Source: Chlamydiota bacterium
Lineage (GTDB): Bacteria > Chlamydiota > Chlamydiia > Chlamydiales > JAAZZY01
Assembly (NCBI GenBank): GCA_022601345.1
Contig: JAJACU010000005.1
Span: 1-50,979, forward strand
DNA length: 50,979 nt
Direction of reading: 5' to 3'
Below the pieces are notes generated by a model. The model did not search any database, was not told where the DNA came from, and saw only the letters and a list, made by a program, of their open reading frames with translations. Of this stretch, positions 16,510 through 24,548 are shown piece by piece (the stretch's first letter is position 1; the number at the start of each line of letters is the position of its first letter). The position numbers and the translations under genes are program-made.

Positions 16510-17667
16510 ATGAGTTTGAAATCAGGGTTTAAATATTTTCTTTTGTCTCTTTTGCTTTTACTTCCAGTTTCAGCTTTTGCCAAAGAAAGAGCTCCCTGGG
16601 TTAAAGTAAATAGTGAAGCTGAACTTCCTGACTTTGAGCAAATTCATGACCAAGAAAAAAAAGAAATTCTTATAGCAATTAATGAAAGCTTATCTTACCT
16701 AAGTCGAAAAAGTTCAAAATTTCATTTTCCAAAGAATGGTATTACACACGAGAGAACATTAAAAAGTTTATTACGATTTAAAGAACTATTAGGTAGTTCT
16801 ATTTCGCCTCAAGAGCTTAATAAAAAAATAAAAGACGAATTTGTTCTTTATAAATCTATAGGCAGAGAGGATAAAAAAGGTGTTCTTTTTACAGGCTATT
16901 TTGAACCCGTGTACGAAGGTTCACTATCTAAAAATGAAACCTACCAATACCCGCTGTATAAAATCCCTGCAGACTTAGTCTTAAATAAAAAAAATAAGGT
17001 CCAAGGGAGAAGGACAAAAAAAGGCGACATTACCCCAACCTATTGGACGCGCCAAGATATTGATGAAAAGGGTGTTTTAAAAGGAAAGGGCCTTGAGCTT
17101 GTTTACTTAGATAATCCATACGATGTTTACTTAGCCCAGTTTCAAGGTTCTGTGGCTGTCAAGCTTCCTGATGGAAGCGTGAAGCGATATGGCTATGGAG
17201 CAAGAAACTGCTCTACTGTAGGCTTTAGCCTTGCAATGGAATTGTTCAAAGACGGAAGACTTACTAAAAAGGAGCTTCTTCCTAGTATTATTGCAAAACA
17301 TTTTTATAAGCATCCAGGTGAACTTCCTCAATACCTTCAAAAAAACCCTAGCTATGTCTTTTTTGTTGAGCGCAAGAAAGGGCCTATGGGGGCCTTGAGT
17401 GTTTTTTTGCAGGGAGAAAGGGCTATATCAACTGATAATAGACTTTTCCCGAAATCAGCACTCGCATTTGTAGATTTAAAACTTTATAAAAATAAGAAAA
17501 ATCATCCATTTAAAAAATTCGTGCTCAATCAAGATACGGGTGGGGCTGTGATAGGGCCTGGCCGATGTGAAATCTTTTTTGGGACCGGTGAAAAGGCGTA
17601 TGCAAAAGCAGCAGATATGTTTAGTGTAGGCCAGCTTTACTTTTTATTTTTAAAAGAAGACAGCTAA
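16510..17667 (+). CDS. mltA: MltA-type lytic murein transglycosylase with Glu at the catalytic Asp position
   Basis: MltA cleaves glycan strands of peptidoglycan to 1,6-anhydro ends. The 385-residue protein has a signal peptide (about 1-24, ending SAFA), the MltA domain ('TGYFEPVYEGS' about 128-138, 'FQGSVAVKLPDG', 'NPSYVFF') and a C-terminal 3D domain (DTGGAV at 342-347). The signal peptide has no lipobox, unlike E. coli MltA. In E. coli the catalytic Asp308 follows the DTGG motif in HFD; here the corresponding position reads RCE (Glu354). The ribosome site is AGGGGA. Its end overlaps the tsp end by 3 bases, tail to tail. It implies that this lineage has glycan strands to cut, as reported for environmental Chlamydiae. 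Confidence 0.85.
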   Translation: MSLKSGFKYFLLSLLLLLPVSAFAKERAPWVKVNSEAELPDFEQIHDQEKKEILIAINESLSYLSRKSSKFHFPKNGITHERTLKSLLRFKELLGSSISPQELNKKIKDEFVLYKSIGREDKKGVLFTGYFEPVYEGSLSKNETYQYPLYKIPADLVLNKKNKVQGRRTKKGDITPTYWTRQDIDEKGVLKGKGLELVYLDNPYDVYLAQFQGSVAVKLPDGSVKRYGYGARNCSTVGFSLAMELFKDGRLTKKELLPSIIAKHFYKHPGELPQYLQKNPSYVFFVERKKGPMGALSVFLQGERAISTDNRLFPKSALAFVDLKLYKNKKNHPFKKFVLNQDTGGAVIGPGRCEIFFGTGEKAYAKAADMFSVGQLYFLFLKEDS

Positions 17668-19604
17668 CCTGCCTTCTTTTGTTCCAAATCATAAAGGTAG
17701 ATCATGTCTTTGATGATATTCAATGTTTCAAGAAACTGTAGGTCGTTTTGTGCAAAATGAGCCTCTTCGGATTCACTTTCATCTTTAAGTCCTTTTAGAA
17801 AGTATTGATAATCTCTATTTTCTTTGACTCGCTTTATTGAGTTTTCTTTAAGAGTTTGTAGGTTTTTAGAGAAAGTTAGCATCTTTGTTTGAAGATTATT
17901 GAGATAGTTTTTTTTGTAGTGAGATCGATTCCAGGGAAGAACATCGCTGAGCTTATCGTTGTAGTTTTCTTCAATGCTATTGTTTGGAACAGGGTATTTT
18001 GAGAATCTTTCTCCATATTCTATTTCAGCAAGATATCCCGGTACAACAATGTCAGAAGGCACACCTACTAGTTGGGGAGTTTTACCTGAGACAGTGTAAT
18101 ACATGCCTTGAGTTATCTTATACTCACCTTTAGGATCTACAGTAGAATGGTTAGGTAGAATAGAGGTGACTTGATATGAGCCTTTTCCAAAGCTTTGAGT
18201 GTCCCCAACTATTAAAGCTCTTCCATAGTCTTGTAGGCTTTGCGCCACAATTTCAGCTGATGAAGCACTTGCTTTATTCATAAGGACAACTAGAGGTCCA
18301 TCCCAAATGATATTTGATTGTTCATTTCTAAAGTGAAGGAGTGTTCCATCGTATTGCTTAGTCGAAGCTACAATTCCTTTGCCAATAAAAAAAGAACTAA
18401 TGGCAACACCTTGAACAAGCAAGCCTCCACTATTGTTGCGAAGGTCTAAAATTATACCTTTGAGATTATTGTTCTCTTTAATATCAGAAATTTTATTAAA
18501 AAGATCTTCGGCAGACGAACTGTTTGGGTCTTGATAAAATCCATGTAAAATAATATGAGCAATGACCCCATCTGCAAAAGGTTCTAAAAAAGACTCTAGT
18601 CGGCTCTCTTCGACAACAATATTTCCACGAGTAATTGTTATATCAAGTGTTTCAGCTTTTTCATTTTCATCTTTAAGTTCTCTAAGAATCGTTAGTTTTA
18701 CAGGTGTATTTTCTTTACCTTGAATCAAGTGTACTGCTTGTTGTATATCCATTCCAACAACAGGTTCGTTATCTACAGCAACTATTTTATCATCAACTTG
18801 TAGCTCTCCTTGTTTAATTGCTGGTCCTCCTTCTACAAGGTCAACAACTTTAAACCCGGTTATATCATCAATAAGTCTTACTCCAACACCTAGCATGCGC
18901 TGCTGCACTTGTTGCATCATCATCTTAGCTTCATCGGGAGGGAAGTAATCTGTTTGTGAGTCTAGTGCTGCAGCTATAGATTTTAAAATATAAGTATAAA
19001 TAATAGGGTCTTGTTCTTCTTTTTTGACTCCGGCAATTTCTTGCTCTCTCCATGCTCTTCTTTTCTTTAAGACAACAAAAAATTTGTTTTGAAAATCTGG
19101 ATCTAATTTTTTAGCGTATTTAGATTGGATGCTGCGAATTTTATAGAGTTTTTCTTTCAGATCTTGTGGAGTTGAGCACCACTCTTTGTCATTAATATCT
19201 TTGATAGTAATTTTTGATAAAGGTTTCATTTTATCAATCTCATCTTCAAAAAGAGAGCGACGTTCAATGCTTGAAAGCATTTTTCTATAGATTTCTTCAA
19301 ATGTTGAGAAGTCGCTCTTGTAGAAAGCATTGAGAGTTAATTCTAGCAGCTCATCTGTAGGGTCAAGCCAAGCAGATAGCTCTTCTCTTGTAAAATAAGA
19401 TTTCATAGGGTCAAGATGGTCAATGCAATTGCCAATAGCTCTTCTCATGATATCTTTAGAAAGTCTTTTGTGGTAAATATGATTGTAGAGAAACTCATTT
19501 ATTTTAGAGTGAACATCACAAGGTTTTAGGTCTGCAACCTTCCCATGAGCAAAAACGGGGAAAATTACTAGAATCAGCCATAAAATTAAAAATTTAATTC
19601 GCAT
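17664..19604 (-). CDS. tsp: Tail-specific protease Tsp/Prc (S41 family, PDZ)
   Basis: This is a 646-residue periplasmic serine protease homologous to Prc/Tsp and C. trachomatis CT441 (about 644 residues). It has a signal peptide (1-20, ending VFAHG), an N-terminal DUF3340-like helical part, a PDZ domain (about 230-310, 'GVGVRLID', 'KIVAVDNEPVVG') and a peptidase domain with the catalytic serine within SASSAE (446-451) and the general-base lysine in SFGKG (Lys474). Such enzymes degrade periplasmic proteins and trim C-termini; in E. coli Prc regulates a peptidoglycan hydrolase, which makes the mltA neighbourhood notable. It is monocistronic with its own promoter. Confidence 0.94.
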   Translation of the reverse strand: MRIKFLILWLILVIFPVFAHGKVADLKPCDVHSKINEFLYNHIYHKRLSKDIMRRAIGNCIDHLDPMKSYFTREELSAWLDPTDELLELTLNAFYKSDFSTFEEIYRKMLSSIERRSLFEDEIDKMKPLSKITIKDINDKEWCSTPQDLKEKLYKIRSIQSKYAKKLDPDFQNKFFVVLKKRRAWREQEIAGVKKEEQDPIIYTYILKSIAAALDSQTDYFPPDEAKMMMQQVQQRMLGVGVRLIDDITGFKVVDLVEGGPAIKQGELQVDDKIVAVDNEPVVGMDIQQAVHLIQGKENTPVKLTILRELKDENEKAETLDITITRGNIVVEESRLESFLEPFADGVIAHIILHGFYQDPNSSSAEDLFNKISDIKENNNLKGIILDLRNNSGGLLVQGVAISSFFIGKGIVASTKQYDGTLLHFRNEQSNIIWDGPLVVLMNKASASSAEIVAQSLQDYGRALIVGDTQSFGKGSYQVTSILPNHSTVDPKGEYKITQGMYYTVSGKTPQLVGVPSDIVVPGYLAEIEYGERFSKYPVPNNSIEENYNDKLSDVLPWNRSHYKKNYLNNLQTKMLTFSKNLQTLKENSIKRVKENRDYQYFLKGLKDESESEEAHFAQNDLQFLETLNIIKDMIYLYDLEQKKAG

Positions 19605-19631
19605 ATAAAAGACCCTGTTTTTTTAACCAGA

Positions 19632-19660
19632 ATCATACGTATAATGGAATTATAAATCAA
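19632..19660 (-). promoter_or_regulatory. Probable tsp promoter
   Basis: On the minus strand TTGATT (19655-19660) and TATGAT (19632-19637) are 17 bases apart, ending 27 bases upstream of the tsp start codon. Confidence 0.5.
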
Positions 19661-19779
19661 AAATCAAGCCTTTTCTTTATTGTAAACTCTTTTAATTCAG
19701 AAAGTTATAAAATGAAATTTTGTTAGTCATTTTAAAATGGGTAATAATATTTTAAGTGTCTTGTTTTTAGCATCTTAAG

Positions 19780-19809
19780 AAATTTAGATTTTTTATCTAA
19801 ATTTAGATT
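19780..19809. repeat. Inverted plus direct repeat AAATTTAGAT
   Basis: The 10-base unit occurs at 19780-19789, inverted at 19795-19804, and again in direct orientation at 19799-19808, overlapping the inverted copy. This layout is typical of a dimeric repressor site and atypical of a terminator, since the stem is nearly all A/T. Confidence 0.55.
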
Positions 19810-20034
19810 CGACATAAAAAGTACTTAAAATTCAGTAATTATTTTTTTAAATTTATTAGATATTGTTATCAATAGTTGCTTATAAACATATTTAAAAATG
19901 CTTTAACATACGTAAGGTGTTAATATTAAATTGCTTGAGTTTATTTTACTTCTTTTAGATCGCAGTAAAGCTCTTTTTTAGTAAACTAATATGACTTATT
20001 GTTAATTATAATAGTGTAAGTTATTACAATAAAG

Positions 20035-20063
20035 TTGATTAAAATTATTTACTATGTTATAGT
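20035..20063 (+). promoter_or_regulatory. Probable euo promoter
   Basis: TTGATT (20035-20040) and TATAGT (20058-20063) are 17 bases apart, giving a leader of about 60 bases before the euo ATG. Confidence 0.5.
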
Positions 20064-20131
20064 TAAATTAAAGTTAGTATATTAAATAAATTTTTAATTT
20101 ATAGTTTAAATTCTTTTTAGGGGGTAACCAA

Positions 20132-20635
20132 ATGAACGAAGAATACAATCAAAACGTATATTCTTCTACAGAACAAGAAGTAGAAAATGTGTCTGCTGCA
20201 CCTGTAGTTGAAAACAATGTACAGTATGACGAAGACCAAGCTGTAACTATTACAGAAGCTGCTAGGATCAACGGAGTAACTAGACAAGCTATTTATGTGG
20301 CTATTAAGCAAGATAAGCTTAAAGCTCAAAAAGACTCAACTCGTTGGACAATTAGTCTTCGTGATCTAGAAGAATATCGCAGAAATAAGTACTCAAGAAC
20401 TAAGTCAACTTTTGCTGGAGAACTTATTTTTGATAACAACAGAGGATATTATTCTGTAAATCAAGTTGCAAAGGTTTTAGGGGTGCCTGCTCAAAAGATC
20501 TATTATGCAACACGTGTGAACATGCTTAAAGCTGTGAGAAAAGGAGCGGCTTGGGTAATTCATACTGATGACATCAATGAATACCGCGAAAAATATCTTT
20601 CAAAGAAAAACGGTAGAAGAAGAGTTGGCAGTTAA
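20132..20635 (+). CDS. euo: Euo, chlamydial transcriptional repressor of late genes
   Basis: The 167-residue protein has two copies of an excisionase/MerR-like helix-turn-helix: 'TITEAARINGVTRQAIYVAIKQDKLKA' region (about 36-64, followed by the wing 'TRWTISLRDLEEYR') and 'YSVNQVAKVLGVPAQKIYYATRVNMLKAV' region (about 109-137, followed by 'AAWVIHTDDINEYREKY'). The N-terminal 35 residues are acidic and the C-terminus is basic (KKNGRRRVGS). Euo is expressed early in the chlamydial cycle and represses late promoters. Identity is supported by context: recJ and secDF lie nearby, as in C. trachomatis (CT446-448). The ribosome site AGGGGG is strong. Confidence 0.9.
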   Translation: MNEEYNQNVYSSTEQEVENVSAAPVVENNVQYDEDQAVTITEAARINGVTRQAIYVAIKQDKLKAQKDSTRWTISLRDLEEYRRNKYSRTKSTFAGELIFDNNRGYYSVNQVAKVLGVPAQKIYYATRVNMLKAVRKGAAWVIHTDDINEYREKYLSKKNGRRRVGS

Positions 20636-21630
20636 TTTTTAGCATATTCTAGGCTTGCTAAATATTTTTTCAGCCGCTGTAGGTTCTGAGTGGGGAGTTC
20701 TCCTCCAAATACTTGGATGCCTTCAGCGGCTGTTGTTTTTCCATAGAACATACACTCTTCTACACTGAGGCCCGATAGATATGCGTAGAGGAATCCACCC
20801 ACATACATATCGCCAGCACCTGTTGTGTCTAGAGGTTTAATAGGGTTGGTATGTTCATAGTAAAGCTTTCCCTTATGCGCAGTAACTGAGCCTTTTTCAC
20901 CCATCATCACTGTTGCATAGCTGCAAAACTTTGAGAGCAGCTGGCATGCTTCCGTTGGGTCTGAGCGGCCAGTCAGTTCGAAAGCCTCACGTTCATTAGC
21001 AAAAAACAAATGAAAATACCTTCCTTCTAAATACTGCATAATTATATCAAAGTGCGAACGTATAATTTCATGGCCACAGCAATCAATTGAAATAGGGCAG
21101 TTATATTCTATAGCAGATTCAATAGCAGTTTTTAAAGCATCTTCGTAATAAAAATTATAACCATCTAAATGGAACAATTTGCAGTGGCTAAAATGCTCCT
21201 TTTTTATGTCAGCTCCTGTAATGGCTTGGCAGGCTCTGAGATCAGAGCACATTGTGCGTTCAGCATCAGGAGTAACTAATGATAAAATAGAACCTGTAGG
21301 TAAATCTTCAGAGACGCTAAAGAGAGTTTCAATGTTTCTTTCGGTGCAGTTTTTTTTATAAAAATCACCCCATTTGTCGTTGCCAATTTTGCAAATGTAT
21401 GCACATTTTTTTCCTAGACCTGCAACAACTTTTGTTGCATTAGCTGCGCTTCCGCCCGAAATGGACATGACCTTTTTTGATTTACTAGCTTCAATAAGAT
21501 AGTCGTGGGGCTTGTTGAGGCAGTTTCGCGTCCCACCTTTTTGTAGCTTCATTTTTTTTATAAATTCATCATCGACACAAAGTATTTTGTCGACCACTCC
21601 TGAACCTAAGCTTAATAGATCGTATTTCAT
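20632..21630 (-). CDS. PfkB-family sugar/nucleoside kinase, adenosine kinase-like
   Basis: The 332-residue kinase shows PfkB signatures: the N-terminal 'SGGSAANATKVVAGLG' (about 58-73), which binds substrate, and the C-terminal 'LDTTGAGDMYVGGFLYAYL' (about 263-281) with the catalytic Asp of GAGD. Overall similarity is to the adenosine kinase-like subgroup that phosphorylates adenosine, ribose or related molecules; the exact substrate is not determinable. Its end overlaps the euo end by 4 bases, tail to tail. It is 53 bases downstream of the cation-efflux gene and probably shares its transcript. Confidence 0.85.
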   Translation of the reverse strand: MKYDLLSLGSGVVDKILCVDDEFIKKMKLQKGGTRNCLNKPHDYLIEASKSKKVMSISGGSAANATKVVAGLGKKCAYICKIGNDKWGDFYKKNCTERNIETLFSVSEDLPTGSILSLVTPDAERTMCSDLRACQAITGADIKKEHFSHCKLFHLDGYNFYYEDALKTAIESAIEYNCPISIDCCGHEIIRSHFDIIMQYLEGRYFHLFFANEREAFELTGRSDPTEACQLLSKFCSYATVMMGEKGSVTAHKGKLYYEHTNPIKPLDTTGAGDMYVGGFLYAYLSGLSVEECMFYGKTTAAEGIQVFGGELPTQNLQRLKKYLASLEYAKN

Positions 21631-21683
21631 ATTCTATAGGCCTTTTAAAACTATCTCGAACAAACTTAACAAGGCTAATAGAT

Positions 21684-22607
21684 TTAAGACAAGCTAGGTT
21701 TTTGTGCGAATGCACATGGCAAGCATTTATAGCCATCTTCTGGCTCTATTTGAAGAGTGGCGTGGCTTATTTCATATTTGTCATTTAAGAGTTTTTGGGC
21801 CTGGCTAAGGGCTTTTGTTGGGTCACTAGAAATAAGGTGAGCACTTAAGTTAATTTGGTTAAGAGTAAGGCACCATATATGTAAATCATGCACAGCTTTA
21901 ACATCTGGCAAGCTAAGTAAATCTTTTTCAATTTCTCCTGGAGAAAGGTGAGGGGGCGTTCCTTCCATTAAAACATGCAAGGTGTCTTTAACCAGTTTCC
22001 AGGCGCTGTAGATAACAATTAATGAAAAAAGAAGGGTAATGAGTGGATCAATTGGGTACCATTTAAAAACTATTAATAAAATACCTGCAATAACAACGCC
22101 TAAGCTCCCAAGCAGGTCTCCAAGTATATGTACATAGGCGCCGCGTACATTGAGGCTATCTTTTTGACTTTTGTGTAAAATCATCATCATTGCAAAATTA
22201 GCACAAAATCCAATGGAAGCGACAACAAGTACCATTGTACCTTCTACAGGTTGGGGATGAGCTAGTCGATATATAGCTTCGTAAATTAGCCAAGCTGATA
22301 AACCCCATGTAGAGAAAGCTGAGACTAGAGCAGCAATAATTTCAGCTCGATGATAGCCATAACTCAGTTTTTTATTAGCCGGTCGTTTTGCAATCCAAAA
22401 TGCAAATAAAGAAAGCAAAATAGCTCCAGCATCAGTAAACATGTGAAGGGCGTCAGTAATAAGGGCCAAACTATTGGCTAGTATTCCGAAAACCAACTCG
22501 ATGATCATAAACAGACCAATCAGGCAGAGCGTCTTGCGCAAAGCCCTGATACTATCTTTTCGAGTCATGTCGTGAGAAACATGGTGATGGTGGTGGTGAC
22601 AAGTCAT
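21684..22607 (-). CDS. Cation diffusion facilitator, zinc/cobalt type (ZitB/CzcD-like)
   Basis: CDF proteins export divalent cations in exchange for protons. The 307-residue protein has six predicted membrane helices and the two intramembrane metal sites His55-x3-Asp59 (HMFTD) and His160-x3-Asp164 (HILGD), the HD/HD arrangement associated with Zn/Co export. A cytoplasmic C-terminal domain follows ('VKAVHDLHIWCLTLNQ'). The N-terminus carries six consecutive histidines (residues 4-9) plus another His, a probable metal-sensing tail. It begins 5 bases after recJ, so both are in one operon. Confidence 0.92.
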   Translation of the reverse strand: MTCHHHHHHVSHDMTRKDSIRALRKTLCLIGLFMIIELVFGILANSLALITDALHMFTDAGAILLSLFAFWIAKRPANKKLSYGYHRAEIIAALVSAFSTWGLSAWLIYEAIYRLAHPQPVEGTMVLVVASIGFCANFAMMMILHKSQKDSLNVRGAYVHILGDLLGSLGVVIAGILLIVFKWYPIDPLITLLFSLIVIYSAWKLVKDTLHVLMEGTPPHLSPGEIEKDLLSLPDVKAVHDLHIWCLTLNQINLSAHLISSDPTKALSQAQKLLNDKYEISHATLQIEPEDGYKCLPCAFAQKPSLS

Positions 22608-22612
22608 ATTTT

Positions 22613-24355
22613 TTAACTCATAATTTTAAAATCACGAATAAAGAGCTGTATGCTTGCTTTATTGTGATAGTAATTAACCTGAGGTGTAAATGCAATTTTT
22701 AGAGAAAGTCCTTTTTTGTAAAGGTCGCGGCGTCTATTGGCCATTCCAATGGCTATTCCTTCTAAAAAACGATCTCCTTGCTCTAAAAAAAGTTTCAGGT
22801 GAAATTTATTGATTACTTTTGGAGGCCAAGCTTGTCTTGCATGGCAATATAAAATAGGGGGAGGATTTTCATTCCCAAAGGGTTCTAGAAGAGTAAATGA
22901 ATCCATTAAATCAAATGTTAAGTCTGAAAAGTTGGCTTGAGCATCTAAGAAGAGTTTAGATCGCACATCTTCTAGTTTTAAAGTTTTATTGGCTTGAGCA
23001 ATAAATGAATTCTTAAATTCTGCAATATGATCTTTGTGAATAGTCATTCCTGAGGCCATGTCGTGCCCGCCAAAATTTATCAATAGTTTTGAGTTCTTCT
23101 TCAAAATGGGTAATAGCGGAAATTCTTTAATTGTGCGCATTGACCCTTTTGCTACTCCATCAACACCAATTGAAATAATGATTGTAGGGCGGCTATACTG
23201 CTTTGAAATTCTAGAGGATATAATTGGAATGATCCCTGGGTGCCAATTTTCTGAGGCAAGTACAATGGCCTTTTCCTTTAAAATTTCAGGGTGAGTTGCA
23301 ATATAATCATCAATTTCATCAGACAAAATCCGTTCAATTTTCTGTCTTTCTAAATTGTTTATATCTAGCTCTTTAGCCATTTTTTCTGCAACGCTATCGT
23401 TATTTACCAACAAAAATTCAACGCCTTTTCTAGGGTCAGCAATACGCCCTAAACTATTCATTCTAGGTGCAATTTTGGAGGCAATAGATCCGGCAGAAAT
23501 CTCAGGAGTGCAGATTCCACAAATATCGAAAAGCTTTTTTAAGCCCACACGAGGAGTTTGTTTAAGCTGCTTGAGCCCATATTGTACTAAGATCCTGTTT
23601 TCTCCTGTAAGAGCTCCCATATCGGCAACGGTGCCAAGTGCTACGAGGTCTAAGTACATTTTCAAATCAATATCTTTAGGATTAAGCTTTTTATTGGCAA
23701 TTAGATGATTTGTCACACCATGCGCTAATTTAAAGGCTACACCCACCCCAGTAATATCTCTATTGGGATAGGTGCTGTTTAAAAGCTTTGGGTTTAATGT
23801 GGCAATGCAATGGGGAAGTTTTGCTGTAGGCTCATGGTGGTCAGTAATAATAATTTCTACTTTATCGCGTACCAACTCCTCAATTTCGTCAGTAGCTGTT
23901 ATACTGCAATCTACTGTGATTACTATTTTATACTCTTGATCAATAGCAAAGTTTAGCGCGTCAATGATAACTGAGCGTTTCAAGTGGTTGCGGTTGGGTA
24001 CATAAAAATGAACCTTGGCTCCTAAAGTTTTAAAAAAATCTGTTAGAAGAGCTGTGCCTGTCATTCCATCAACATCGTTATCCCCATAGATAAGTATGCC
24101 TTCATCTTTTTCAATAGCAGTAGTAATACGCTTTACAGCTTCATCCATGCCCGGAAAGAGATAGGGATCTAGTAGATCAGGGAGTTTGGAGTACAAAAAT
24201 TTATGAACTGAGGCAGGTTTTGTCAAACCACGAGTTACAAGCATTTTTGCAGTTGTTGGATGAACGTTAAACTCATCTACAAGTTTCTTTGACTTCTCAA
24301 GATCTTCTTTTGGCTCTACCCAAAGGAGGTCTTCGGTCTTGTCTAAAAATGACAT
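22613..24355 (-). CDS. recJ: Single-stranded-DNA-specific exonuclease RecJ
   Basis: RecJ degrades single-stranded DNA 5' to 3' in recombination and mismatch repair. I choose the ATG at 24355, which has a GGGAGG ribosome site 4-5 bases upstream; an in-frame TTG at 24385 would add ten residues and place that site inside the gene. The 580-residue product contains the DHH-family motifs DNDVDG (about 92-97) and TDHH (171-174), plus the DHHA1 part with 'LLINFGGHDMASGM' (about 434-447). Length fits the family. It lies between euo and secDF as in C. trachomatis (CT447) and is upstream of the CDF exporter. Confidence 0.95.
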   Translation of the reverse strand: MSFLDKTEDLLWVEPKEDLEKSKKLVDEFNVHPTTAKMLVTRGLTKPASVHKFLYSKLPDLLDPYLFPGMDEAVKRITTAIEKDEGILIYGDNDVDGMTGTALLTDFFKTLGAKVHFYVPNRNHLKRSVIIDALNFAIDQEYKIVITVDCSITATDEIEELVRDKVEIIITDHHEPTAKLPHCIATLNPKLLNSTYPNRDITGVGVAFKLAHGVTNHLIANKKLNPKDIDLKMYLDLVALGTVADMGALTGENRILVQYGLKQLKQTPRVGLKKLFDICGICTPEISAGSIASKIAPRMNSLGRIADPRKGVEFLLVNNDSVAEKMAKELDINNLERQKIERILSDEIDDYIATHPEILKEKAIVLASENWHPGIIPIISSRISKQYSRPTIIISIGVDGVAKGSMRTIKEFPLLPILKKNSKLLINFGGHDMASGMTIHKDHIAEFKNSFIAQANKTLKLEDVRSKLFLDAQANFSDLTFDLMDSFTLLEPFGNENPPPILYCHARQAWPPKVINKFHLKLFLEQGDRFLEGIAIGMANRRRDLYKKGLSLKIAFTPQVNYYHNKASIQLFIRDFKIMS

Positions 24356-24432
24356 ATTACCTCCCGAGGAGGCAAATAATATCAATCGTTGTAAAGCTTA
24401 TGTAGCTTTTTCCAGAGGCAAAAACCTTTTTC

Positions 24433-24461
24433 ATTTTAAAACACTATAATTTAATTTTCAA
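24433..24461 (-). promoter_or_regulatory. Probable recJ operon promoter
   Basis: On the minus strand TTGAAA (24456-24461) and TAAAAT (24433-24438) are 17 bases apart, downstream of the secDF terminator and about 80 bases before the recJ ATG. Confidence 0.45.
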
Positions 24462-24507
24462 ACTATCCATTTATCAATTTTTGAAATGTCATGCAATAAA
24501 CTTTTTC

Positions 24508-24537
24508 AAAAAAAAGAGCTTCCCCAAGGGAAGCTCT
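24508..24537 (-). terminator. Strong intrinsic terminator of secDF
   Basis: AGAGCTTCCC (24515-24524) and GGGAAGCTCT (24528-24537) form a perfect 10-bp stem with a 3-base loop. On the minus strand the stem runs into seven T residues. It lies 11 bases after the secDF stop. Confidence 0.92.
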
Positions 24538-24548
24538 GTAAAAAAAAA

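Larger units (their letters stand above)
19605..20131. other. 527-base AT-rich intergenic region upstream of euo
   Basis: No gene is seen. The region contains the palindrome CATTTTAAAATG (19728-19739), a 10-bp inverted repeat with T5 loop (AAATTTAGAT 19780-19789 and ATCTAAATTT 19795-19804), and a direct copy AAATTTAGATT at 19799-19809. It separates the divergent tsp and euo genes and is unusually long for this compact window. Regulation of euo, possibly by Euo itself, is a plausible use. Confidence 0.6.

Noticed and set aside
24356-24385. TTG start for RecJ
   Set aside because: A strong GGGAGG site lies just before ATG 24355 and would be inside the gene if the TTG were used.
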